Translations under genes and position numbers: made by a program
In this document: piece after piece, positions 16,638 to 24,227 of the stretch
How positions within the stretch are numbered: the first letter of the stretch is position 1
Layout: each line of letters begins with the position of its first letter
Notes under the pieces: generated by a model
Database searches by the model: none
What the model was told of the DNA's origin: nothing
The model's input: only the letters and a program-made list of their open reading frames with translations
DNA from: Candidatus Poribacteria bacterium
GTDB taxonomy: Bacteria; Poribacteria; WGA-4E; WGA-3G
Length of the DNA: 64,000 nt
Direction of reading: 5' to 3'
NCBI GenBank assembly: GCA_022821965.1
Contig: JAJECN010000059.1
Location: 1-64,000, forward strand

Positions 16638-16687
16638 GCTGCACAAAAAGGGGCAGTCTCTTTTGATGCTGCACAAAAAGGGGCAGT
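16638..16687. repeat. 20-bp direct repeat, 30-bp period
   Basis: GCTGCACAAAAAGGGGCAGT occurs at 16638-16657 and again at 16668-16687, in the space between the DUF4159 gene and the NTF2-like lipoprotein gene. It lies just after the stop of the latter (minus strand). It may be a regulatory site pair or a slippage product. Confidence 0.6.
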
Positions 16688-16709
16688 TTTCAGCAAGACG
16701 TACGGAGCG

Positions 16710-17369
16710 TTAGACTTTTTCCTTTTCTCTGGTAACCCTCGTGAACTCTTGAATCCGCGGTTTGCCTTTGTGAAAACCGAAGATACCAAGGTTGTTTTCG
16801 GTGCTGCTATCAAGCTCATGAATCTTCCACCCATCCTTGGGATCTTTAATCAAATAGAGATGTGTTTCGCCCGGGAACGAGCCTTTGTAGCAGTTGTACC
16901 CTATTGCAGCGGCTTCAATTTTGCTGCCTTTATAGCCAATCCAAAAATCTGCCAACTTGTCGTCCCGTCCCCATTTGGCACCCTTTGTGCCGATGCCTTC
17001 CCACAAACCTAAGATATTGGTTTTGACATTGTTCCAACCTATCGCTATCGGTACAGGTTCGTTACCGGCGAAGATAGTCCCGAATTGAATCTTACTGGTT
17101 TCAAAGGTTTCTTGAATTCCTGGAATATCTTCATCGTTAAAGGCTGCATAGAAGGCACTGTAGACTTCTTGAATTGCGGCTTTTTCCGCGTCAAAGTCTA
17201 TAGGTGGTCTTGCAGCCACCGTCGTTTCAGCAGAACTCGTTGTTGAGGAGCTTTCCGTCGGTTTTTCAGCGGACTCTTCTTCGGTGTCGCCACCACATCC
17301 TACGATACCGATGCTCATGATGCCTACTGCGAGAATGGCAAACACGAGCCACGTTAATCTCGATTGCAT
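16710..17369 (-). CDS. Lipoprotein with NTF2/SnoaL-like domain
   Basis: 219 aa. The signal peptide ends in lipobox IVGC (Cys25) followed by GG and an acidic Ser/Thr linker, so it is a lipoprotein anchored in an envelope membrane. Residues ~60-200 (AIQEVYSAFYAAFNDEDIPGIQETF, then FWIGYKGSKIEAAAIGY and LYLIKDPKDGWKIHEL) have the helix-plus-sheet pattern of NTF2/SnoaL-like domains, which form cone-shaped binding pockets and are often not enzymes. A strong SD (AAGGAGGAATTT) precedes the ATG. The ligand is unknown. Confidence 0.6.
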   Translation of the reverse strand: MQSRLTWLVFAILAVGIMSIGIVGCGGDTEEESAEKPTESSSTTSSAETTVAARPPIDFDAEKAAIQEVYSAFYAAFNDEDIPGIQETFETSKIQFGTIFAGNEPVPIAIGWNNVKTNILGLWEGIGTKGAKWGRDDKLADFWIGYKGSKIEAAAIGYNCYKGSFPGETHLYLIKDPKDGWKIHELDSSTENNLGIFGFHKGKPRIQEFTRVTREKEKV

Positions 17370-17552
17370 TTTTTTAAATTCCTCCTTGTAAATTCATCGC
17401 GTCGCTTGCAAGTCAATGCTGCAAGCCAATTACATCCAAAAATCACTCTTTCCAAGCGGGCATGAGACAGGAATGAGCCACCCGATCACTAAGGTACATT
17501 ATTCTTTCTACGGATGTTGTTTAAGATATTATAACTTCTTTACAAAAATATG

Positions 17553-18683
17553 TCAAGTTAATTTATCTGGCACCAAATGTGCGACTGTTTCAAGCGTCTG
17601 AATTACGTCAGTTACCTGGATTTTAGACATACATCCTTCTTCTCCGAATCGACAGGTTGTTCCTGAACATGGCGGACAGTCGAGCTTCCGACGAATCGTT
17701 TGACACTTCGCACCCACTGGTCCGAAGCGGATCGGATCTCCTGGTCCATAGAGTCCTATTGTTTGTATGCCTACCGCTGCAGCGAGGTGCATCGGACCGC
17801 TATCGTTGCCGATAAACACATTACACTTATGCAAAATTGATGCCAATTGTGTTAGCGTTGTTTCGCCAGCAATATTAATTGATGCTCCCTGCATGCGTGC
17901 TTGGATGTCGGTAATTATCTGAATTTCGTCTTTCACACCGACAAACAGGATTTGTGCACCTTTTTGGGCAATCAGCCAATCTGCGAGTTCAGCAAACCGC
18001 TCAGGCAACCATCTTTTAAGTTCGATTGGAGAACCCGGATGGATAGCAATCAATGGATGTTCTTTATCAATCTGATGTGTCGCAAGGAAATCAGATGCCC
18101 ATTTTTCGTCTTCTGTTGTCACTGAGAAGGTCGTTGTCTGGATGGGTATTGGAATACCGGCTTGCTTTAGGACATCGAGATTCCGCGTTGTTTCGTGTGT
18201 TCCGGTAAATTGGGCAAGACCTAATTTATTCGCAACTTGCAGGGCTGCACGGTCGAGCCGTTTCGGTGTGAGTCGTAGGAACGCGAACCAGACGGCACGC
18301 CAATCGCTGCGGAGTTCCACCATCAGATCGTATTTTTGACGACGTAACTCTCGGTAAAGCTGAAACGTTTGTTTGAGTGAGGTCGGTTGTCCTGTACGAC
18401 AAAAAGCCGGTGAGTTGTATTGGATGACTTTACTGACATCGGGATGCTTCTCTAAAACAACGCGACTCCATGCGCCAGTGAGCGCGTGCAGTTCGGTGTT
18501 TGGATACGCTCGACGTAGATTGGAAAACACCGGGGTCGCTAACAGGACATCTCCAAGATGATCGAGTTTGACGACGAGGATGCGCTCGGGTGTGAAGTTC
18601 TTCGGCAGAGGTTTCCTGTAAAAAAGCCACTGCACTGCAGCGGAAGCGATTAAAGTGAGAATTTCCGAGGCATTCTGAAACAT
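17553..18683 (-). CDS. Glycosyltransferase family 9 (heptosyltransferase-like)
   Basis: 376 aa, typical length for GT9. Recognised by ILVVKLDHLGDVLLATPVF near the N-terminus and FIGNDSGPMHLAAAVGI plus IGLYGPGDPIRFGPVG in the nucleotide-sugar-binding half. Family members (WaaC/WaaF/WaaQ) transfer heptose from ADP-heptose to lipopolysaccharide core on the cytoplasmic face of the inner membrane, implying a didermic envelope. The C-terminus has a Cys cluster (CPPCSGTTC, later GC) as in many GT9 proteins. There is no SD; a promoter overlaps the start region so closely that the transcript may be leaderless. Acceptor specificity cannot be read from sequence. Confidence 0.8.
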   Translation of the reverse strand: MFQNASEILTLIASAAVQWLFYRKPLPKNFTPERILVVKLDHLGDVLLATPVFSNLRRAYPNTELHALTGAWSRVVLEKHPDVSKVIQYNSPAFCRTGQPTSLKQTFQLYRELRRQKYDLMVELRSDWRAVWFAFLRLTPKRLDRAALQVANKLGLAQFTGTHETTRNLDVLKQAGIPIPIQTTTFSVTTEDEKWASDFLATHQIDKEHPLIAIHPGSPIELKRWLPERFAELADWLIAQKGAQILFVGVKDEIQIITDIQARMQGASINIAGETTLTQLASILHKCNVFIGNDSGPMHLAAAVGIQTIGLYGPGDPIRFGPVGAKCQTIRRKLDCPPCSGTTCRFGEEGCMSKIQVTDVIQTLETVAHLVPDKLT

Positions 18684-18689
18684 TTTTTT

Positions 18690-18718
18690 AGTTTACTTAA
18701 TTCGCGGAGACTTGTCAA
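18690..18718 (-). promoter_or_regulatory. Promoter for the GT9 gene, possibly leaderless
   Basis: Minus strand TTGACA (18713-18718), 17-bp spacer, TAAACT (18690-18695). The expected start of transcription coincides with the ATG at 18683, and no SD sits between. Confidence 0.5.
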
Positions 18719-18768
18719 GAGGTATCAAGAAAGGCAAGTTAAGTCCGTGTGTAGAATAGAACTTTTTC

Positions 18769-18797
18769 TTGACTGTTTTGTCGAGATATGTTATTTT
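18769..18797 (+). promoter_or_regulatory. Promoter for the cytochrome-like lipoprotein gene
   Basis: TTGACT (18769-18774), 17-bp spacer, TATTTT (18792-18797), followed by a leader of about 35 nt with AGGCAGG before the ATG at 18837. It is divergent from the GT9 promoter. Confidence 0.5.
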
Positions 18798-18836
18798 TCC
18801 CTCAAGTTAAAAAAAATTGATTAGGCAGGTATTATC

Positions 18837-19451
18837 ATGGTTACAAATATACGAAGATTTTTCTTGCTGACTGTTGCACTGTTATTTTGCGTCCTTGGAT
18901 GTGCCCGCGATCGGGCGAATGTCCTAATGCCCGACCACGTTTCACCACCGATGGAAGTTCACGAACCTGTTGATGTTAAGGCTTCTTTTGAACATGACCT
19001 TCTGCCTATCCTCACGGCGAGATGTGCACTCTCCGGATGCCATGTTGCTGATGGACCACACGGTTTAGATTTCAGAACCTACGAATCTTTTGTTGCCGGG
19101 GGAGAGCACGGTCCGGCGTACATCCCGGGGAATGCTGAAGAGAGTGAGATTATTGAAGAAATTGTTGAAGGCAAGATGCCTCCTCCGCCTCGTGATCCAC
19201 TAACCGATACCGAGATTCAACTTTTCGTTGATTGGATTAATCAACAGGAAGCACAGGATGCTGTCGTTCAACACGAACATGACGAGCATGCTGTTGAAGC
19301 GGGCATTCATGAAGACATGGATGCCGATCACGACGAGGACATGGATGCCGACCATGACGATGATGTTCATGATGACGACGAAGATGAGCATGAAGATATG
19401 GATGACGACGGTGCTCATGATGACGGTGATGACCATGACGACGATAACTAA
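18837..19451 (+). CDS. Cytochrome-c-like lipoprotein with Asp/His-rich tail
   Basis: 204 aa. The signal peptide ends LGC (Cys22), a lipobox. Residues ~50-135 resemble the planctomycete-type cytochrome domain: FEHDLLPILTARC, then CALSGCH (Cys63, Cys68, His69, a CX4CH instead of CX2CH haem motif), LDFRTYESF, a Met in GKMPPPP (Met114) as possible axial ligand, and LFVDWI. Such domains bind haem c covalently in the periplasm; the longer spacing makes haem attachment uncertain. From ~140 to the end the protein is almost only Asp, Glu, His, Met and Gly, with a duplicated DEDMDADHD unit, which suggests metal binding. A hairpin terminator follows. Confidence 0.65.
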   Translation: MVTNIRRFFLLTVALLFCVLGCARDRANVLMPDHVSPPMEVHEPVDVKASFEHDLLPILTARCALSGCHVADGPHGLDFRTYESFVAGGEHGPAYIPGNAEESEIIEEIVEGKMPPPPRDPLTDTEIQLFVDWINQQEAQDAVVQHEHDEHAVEAGIHEDMDADHDEDMDADHDDDVHDDDEDEHEDMDDDGAHDDGDDHDDDN

Positions 19452-19486
19452 CAAGTATTCCGATATCTTTGCTCCTTCAAAATTCT

Positions 19487-19515
19487 ATAGAGGCTGATTT
19501 GAAATCAGCCTCTAT
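19487..19515 (+). terminator. Intrinsic-terminator-like hairpin
   Basis: ATAGAGGCTGAT pairs perfectly with ATCAGCCTCTAT over the 5-nt loop TTGAA, then GTTTT. It sits 35 bp after the cytochrome-like gene. Confidence 0.65.
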
Positions 19516-19568
19516 GTTTTAAACCCACCTTACTTTACTATTCTGTGAAAGAGAAACCCCGAACACAT

Positions 19569-19598
19569 TTGCATTTGGCAGATAGATGCTGCTATACT
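19569..19598 (+). promoter_or_regulatory. Candidate promoter for the PEP-synthase/RPH-like gene
   Basis: TTGCAT (19569-19574), 18-bp spacer, TATACT (19593-19598), about 40 nt before the ATG at 19640. Confidence 0.4.
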
Positions 19599-19639
19599 AT
19601 TTCCAGTGGCTTCTATCTTCCATAGACTGATTTAGGCGT

Positions 19640-22168
19640 ATGCAGTTCATCAAACATTTTTCAGAAATTGACGAGACGGACTTACCCCACGTCGGCGGAA
19701 AAGGGCTGAATCTGGGGAAGTTGACGAGGGCGGGGTTCCGGGTGCCGCAAGGTTTTTGTGTCACTACAGATGCCTACCGATTGTCTGTCCGAGGTTTATC
19801 GGAACAGAATGAAAGCAGCGTTAAGGACATCGAACTGCCACCAGAACTCGTTGCAGCAGTCCGCACGGCGCGGGAACAATTGCAGACAGCCACAGTCGCA
19901 GTCCGTTCCAGCGCAACCGCTGAAGATTTGGCGGAGGCGAGTTTTGCGGGACAGCAGGACACCTTTTTGAATGTAACGTCTAATGGACTCTTAGATGCGC
20001 TTAAGGCGTGCTGGGCATCGCTCTGGTCGGAACGGGCAATTGCTTATCGGCAGACACAAGGCATTGCCGATGAAGGCTTGGCGATGGCGGTTGTGGTTCA
20101 AGAAATGTGCGACGCGGATGTCTCTGGGGTGCTTTTCACTGTGAGTCCCTTTGATTCAGATGTCTCTGTTGTTGAGTCGAATTGGGGGTTGGGTGAATCG
20201 GTTGTGTCCGGTGCTATCACGCCTGATAGTTTCCTTATGTCGCGGGAAACAGACGAGGTTGTCGAAAGCAATATCGCTGTAAAACGGGAAATGATAACCG
20301 CTACAGGCGTAAGCGAGGTATTGTCTGCACAACAGAACGTTCCGAGTCTGACAGATACGCAACTAAAGGAACTCGTCCAACTCGGCAAACAGGTTGAAAT
20401 CTGCTACGAACAACCGATGGATATTGAGTGGGCACTCGCAGATGGACAGTTTGTTTTGTTGCAGGCACGCCTCATCACGGTCACGGATACCGCATCTGAG
20501 GTTGCTAAGGGTGCTATTGAGGAACTCCGTCAGGAGGAGATTCGGATGTTGGCGGCGCGCTCCGAAGTGCACGGGACGGTCTGGGGTCATCACAATCTCG
20601 CGGAGGTGCTACCGACTCCACTACCGATGACTTGGGAGATTGTGAAGGCGTTTATGTCGGGTGCCGGTGGATTAGGCAAAGCATATCGCAGCTTGGGATT
20701 TTATCCGAGTGAGCGGGTCGATAGCGAAGGCGTTCTCGATCTCATCTGTGGACGGGTTTACGTTAATTTGAATCGCGAGGCAGAACTGCACTTTGATGGT
20801 TTCCCGTTTGCGCACGATTTTGATGCGTTGAAGCGGAATCCACAGCAGGCGATGTATGCACAAGCACAAACTGACATTAAGCGAAGTAACGCCTCATTTT
20901 GGTTGAAACTACCACTTCATATTGTTCGTATGAGCAGAGCAGAGATGCGTCTACGTCGGTGCCGCTCGGACTTTGATCGGCTACTAACAGAAGAGGTGTT
21001 CCCGGCGTTTCAGGCAGAAATTGAAGTAGAACGAGATATTTTATATTCGGACTTATCGGATGCGGAATTGCTGACGAAATTCCAGACGTGGCGCGCCAAA
21101 ACATTGGACGCTTTCGCACCGAAGGCACTCACGGCTACGCTCCTTGCTGGGTTTTCACTCCAACGGTTAGAGGCAGCACTTCAGAAATGCCTTGATGAGA
21201 CGGCGGCAAAGGTGCTTGCGAGTAGGCTCATTAGTGGGCTTTCTGGTAACCTTACCGTTGAAACCAATGAAAAACTGTCGCAGATAGCGACTGGAGAATT
21301 GACGCTTACCGATTTCCTGAAAGATTATGGGCATCGTGCGGTTAACGAGTTTGAATTGGCGCAACCGCGTTGGCGCGAAGATACTACCTATCTTGAACAG
21401 CTTGTCGCGTCTTTTCGTCAAGAAAACACGGAGACCGATACACAGGTCGTGCAGCGCGTGGAACAACGCGAGTCTGCCGAAGAAGAACTCTCTGCGATCC
21501 TCGAAGGGAAGGCAGGTTTGCGAAAACAGATTGAGAGTGAACTCGATTTCACGAGACGTTATATGCCCTTCAGGGAGACAGCGAAATTCTATCTCATGCT
21601 CGGCTATGAACAGATCCGACGTGCTTTACTTGAATTGGATCGCCGTTATCAACTTGATGGCGGTATTTTCTATCTCATGCCAGATGAATTAAAGCAGATG
21701 ATTGACGGCGAGACTTTTGATGAAGTTATTGCTACACGCAAAAAGAGGCGTGAACTGATGCTACAGATTGAGGTGCCGGATGTCATTTTCAGTGATGCTT
21801 TGGAGGATATAGGCGCGCCGATCTCGGTGGATGCGGCGGAGACATATACAGGGATAGGTATTTCTGCTGGTGTCGCAACTGGAAACGCACGTGTGTTTCT
21901 GAGACCAACGGATGTGCGTCCGTCTGATCGAAATTACATTTTAGTGTGTCCGTCAACCGATCCCGCGTGGACACCCCTATTTCTACACGCAGCGGGACTT
22001 GTGATGGAACGCGGCGGTATCTTGTCACACGGTGCGGTTGTTGCGAGGGAGTATGGTGTGCCTGCTGTAGCAAACATTCCGAACGCAACGCAGCACATTG
22101 CCGATGGACAGACACTTCAGGTTGATGGAAATCAAGGGACGGTTTCAATTTTCACTGACACACCGTAG
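19640..22168 (+). CDS. PEP-synthase-family phosphotransferase, rifampicin-phosphotransferase-like
   Basis: 842 aa. The N-terminal ATP-grasp part has GGKGLNLGKL, VRSSATAEDLAEASFAGQQD and MDIEWALADGQFVLLQAR, as in phosphoenolpyruvate synthase/PPDK. The C-terminal swivelling domain has the phosphohistidine site GGILSHGAVVAREYGVPAV (His797). There is no PEP/pyruvate-binding TIM barrel at the end. Length, domain order (ATP domain, ~400-residue helical middle, His domain) and the terminal His domain match rifampicin phosphotransferase (RPH), where the middle domain binds the acceptor. It therefore probably phosphorylates a small molecule with the beta-phosphate of ATP; rifampicin itself is only one possibility. 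The downstream VWA gene starts within a few bases of its stop. Confidence 0.75.
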   Translation: MQFIKHFSEIDETDLPHVGGKGLNLGKLTRAGFRVPQGFCVTTDAYRLSVRGLSEQNESSVKDIELPPELVAAVRTAREQLQTATVAVRSSATAEDLAEASFAGQQDTFLNVTSNGLLDALKACWASLWSERAIAYRQTQGIADEGLAMAVVVQEMCDADVSGVLFTVSPFDSDVSVVESNWGLGESVVSGAITPDSFLMSRETDEVVESNIAVKREMITATGVSEVLSAQQNVPSLTDTQLKELVQLGKQVEICYEQPMDIEWALADGQFVLLQARLITVTDTASEVAKGAIEELRQEEIRMLAARSEVHGTVWGHHNLAEVLPTPLPMTWEIVKAFMSGAGGLGKAYRSLGFYPSERVDSEGVLDLICGRVYVNLNREAELHFDGFPFAHDFDALKRNPQQAMYAQAQTDIKRSNASFWLKLPLHIVRMSRAEMRLRRCRSDFDRLLTEEVFPAFQAEIEVERDILYSDLSDAELLTKFQTWRAKTLDAFAPKALTATLLAGFSLQRLEAALQKCLDETAAKVLASRLISGLSGNLTVETNEKLSQIATGELTLTDFLKDYGHRAVNEFELAQPRWREDTTYLEQLVASFRQENTETDTQVVQRVEQRESAEEELSAILEGKAGLRKQIESELDFTRRYMPFRETAKFYLMLGYEQIRRALLELDRRYQLDGGIFYLMPDELKQMIDGETFDEVIATRKKRRELMLQIEVPDVIFSDALEDIGAPISVDAAETYTGIGISAGVATGNARVFLRPTDVRPSDRNYILVCPSTDPAWTPLFLHAAGLVMERGGILSHGAVVAREYGVPAVANIPNATQHIADGQTLQVDGNQGTVSIFTDTP

Positions 22169-22182
22169 TGGGGAAACGGAAC

Positions 22183-23265
22183 ATGATGTTTGATGCCTAT
22201 TGGGATAAATTACAGCAGAAGCGCAGGAAGACTCGCAGGGCATTCCTGATTTCGTTGGTTTTGCATACTATCGCGATTGGAATTATGAGTCTTGGTTATA
22301 TCCGGTGGTATCGCCCGATGCAACCTTCGGAACCGCTCGTCTCTGAAGCGATTGCCGTGACGGATCTTCAACGTTTTCATGTGAGTAGTACCCGCAAACG
22401 TTCTATGTCAACCACGCGGCGTTCGACACCGGTGCGTTCTAAAACCTCACCCACTGTTAATCAAAACATCGCGAAACCCATACCTTCAGTCCGTCCAACG
22501 GCATCCAGTGCGTCTATTCCGGTGTTGAGAACGGATGCCCGACTCCCGATGGCTGAGACATCTCTGCATGAACAAACGACAAAAACGCCCGCGTGGAAGA
22601 CGATTGCGACCGCGCGTACAAAAACGCCTACGATCGCGCCCACACCTAAACTCTTGCAGGAACAGGCTGCAGTGAAGGAGGAAATAGGTGATAAAATCCC
22701 GGCACCACCAATTGACAGAGATGGGCGGATGGGAGAAGCCCTCGAAGGCATCGCGGAGAGTATCGCTGATAGCCAAGCTGAAACTGCTGTTGACCTCGTT
22801 TTTTTGCTTGACATTAGTGGAAGTATGATAGATAATATCCGTGCAGTCGGTAGGCAGCTCAATCGGATGGTAACGGTATTTGAAGAGAAGGGGATTGACT
22901 TTACACTCGGTATCGTTATTTTCAGGTATCTTGAGAGTGATACGATCATCCATCCCCAGACGCGGGACAGTGAGAGATACAAACGATTGTTGACTTCGCA
23001 CGTTGTCGCTACTGCAGGTGATGAGCGAGCGCACAATGCCATCGTAAAAACGATTCGCCGCGTCGATTTTCGGGAGGGCGTAAAGCGTCGGTTTATCCTT
23101 GTTACTGACGAAGCGAGCAAAGGGTCTTATACGCTACCAGAGGTATTGGCACAGTGCTTCCAAAACAATATCACCTTGGATGTCATCGGTATTAATCATA
23201 CAACGCATAGGGCTTTAACATCTAAAACTGGGGGACTCTGGTATCCGATTCCAATACAGGAGTAG
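22183..23265 (+). CDS. Membrane-anchored VWA-domain protein with TonB-like N-terminus
   Basis: 360 aa from the ATG at 22183, which has GGGGA eight bases upstream; a GTG at 22168 overlapping the previous stop is the alternative. There is one membrane segment (FLISLVLHTIAIGIMSLGYI) much like that of the DUF4159 protein at 15024-16502, then a basic, Ser/Thr/Pro-rich linker. The C-terminal von Willebrand A domain (~200-360) contains VDLVFLLDISGSM, the complete DxSxS MIDAS metal site, and FILVTDEAS. VWA domains bind partners in a metal-dependent way. It is probably co-transcribed with the RPH-like gene, an odd pairing. Confidence 0.7.
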   Translation: MMFDAYWDKLQQKRRKTRRAFLISLVLHTIAIGIMSLGYIRWYRPMQPSEPLVSEAIAVTDLQRFHVSSTRKRSMSTTRRSTPVRSKTSPTVNQNIAKPIPSVRPTASSASIPVLRTDARLPMAETSLHEQTTKTPAWKTIATARTKTPTIAPTPKLLQEQAAVKEEIGDKIPAPPIDRDGRMGEALEGIAESIADSQAETAVDLVFLLDISGSMIDNIRAVGRQLNRMVTVFEEKGIDFTLGIVIFRYLESDTIIHPQTRDSERYKRLLTSHVVATAGDERAHNAIVKTIRRVDFREGVKRRFILVTDEASKGSYTLPEVLAQCFQNNITLDVIGINHTTHRALTSKTGGLWYPIPIQE

Positions 23266-23460
23266 CGATCAGCAGTCAGTAATCAGCAATCAGCGGTCAG
23301 ATCAGAAGAATAGTTTTTGGTTAACCGCAAGGGACATTAGAAAAGCGTTAGGAGATATGTAATAAAGTGAGTGTAGCCCGTAATGAAGTGGAGGGCACCT
23401 CTGGAGAAAGGCACTTCAAATGCCAATCACCTGTCAGTTAACCGCAAGGAAAAATAAAAA
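23266..23460 (+). repeat. Heptamer half-element plus dispersed leader element
   Basis: 23266-23298 is a run of ~7-bp units (CAGCAGT, CAGTAAT, CAGCAAT, CAGCGGT). Then TTAACCGCAAGGGA (near 23322) and TTAACCGCAAGGAAAAATAAAAA (ending at the start codon 23461) bracket ~120 bp that contains GTAGCCCGTAATGAAGTGGAGGGC. The same core is found before 28073 (GTAGCCCGAAACGAAGTGGAGGGC). No gene is seen here. Confidence 0.6.
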
Positions 23461-24225
23461 ATGAAATGGTCATTGAATACTTACCAAACTTGCCAAGAGT
23501 GGGAACTCGGACGCATACTTGACACTGCTGAGGCGACTGGCTATCACGGTGTCGAGTTGTTGATGGACTACAAGCAGAAACACGGCTTTGAGTGGGATAC
23601 GCCAAGAGAGGCTTGGGACGGATTAAAAGCACAGGTTGATGCGAGTGGTGTTGTTGTCTCCTCGCTCACCAGTTGCCAAAATTTCCACTCCGAGAACGCT
23701 GCTGACCGTGAGGAGACCGTCCGACGTGTTACCCGCGTGATTGATATGGCGGAATTTATGGACTGCGACCATGTCCGTGTGCTCGGTGACCGGTATACCG
23801 AGGAGAATCGAGATGCTATTGTCGGTTATGTCACAGATGGGCTGAAGGCTCTCGGCACTTATGCTGGTGAGAAAGACATTACTGTTTCTATTGAGATGCA
23901 CGGTTCCTTCACAGATCCCGATTCGGCGATGCAAGTCATTGAAGGTGTGAACCTTCCAAATGTCGGTTTCGTTTTCAATTCACAATTCGTCGGTTGCGAT
24001 GCTGGCAGTATTGAACCGCTCTTTTCACGTGTGGCTTCACATATCACGGCAGTGCATACACACCGGGTAGAGGAGCCCGAAACGTTTGACCTTTACCGAC
24101 AGATGTTCCAATGGCTTGATCGCATCGGTTTTTCGGGTTATATATCCAACGAGTGTGCTTATACGGGACCTGATCCAGAGAAGGTACTTGCACTCTACGT
24201 TGGGCTTTTCAAGGCATTTGTTTAG
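23461..24225 (+). CDS. Sugar phosphate isomerase/epimerase-like TIM barrel (AP-endonuclease-2 fold)
   Basis: 254 aa. The sequence from WELGRILDTAEATGYHGVELLMD onward shows the xylose-isomerase-like TIM-barrel pattern: VVSSLTSCQNFHS, then VRVLGDR, VSIEMHG carrying a metal-ligand Glu, and HITAVHTH, with a final SGYISNECAYTG. Members isomerise or epimerise sugars or cleave inositol-derived compounds using a divalent metal; the substrate is not predictable. It starts directly after the dispersed leader element and runs into a propeller gene 2 bp downstream, so they form an operon. Confidence 0.75.
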   Translation: MKWSLNTYQTCQEWELGRILDTAEATGYHGVELLMDYKQKHGFEWDTPREAWDGLKAQVDASGVVVSSLTSCQNFHSENAADREETVRRVTRVIDMAEFMDCDHVRVLGDRYTEENRDAIVGYVTDGLKALGTYAGEKDITVSIEMHGSFTDPDSAMQVIEGVNLPNVGFVFNSQFVGCDAGSIEPLFSRVASHITAVHTHRVEEPETFDLYRQMFQWLDRIGFSGYISNECAYTGPDPEKVLALYVGLFKAFV

Positions 24226-24227
24226 AG

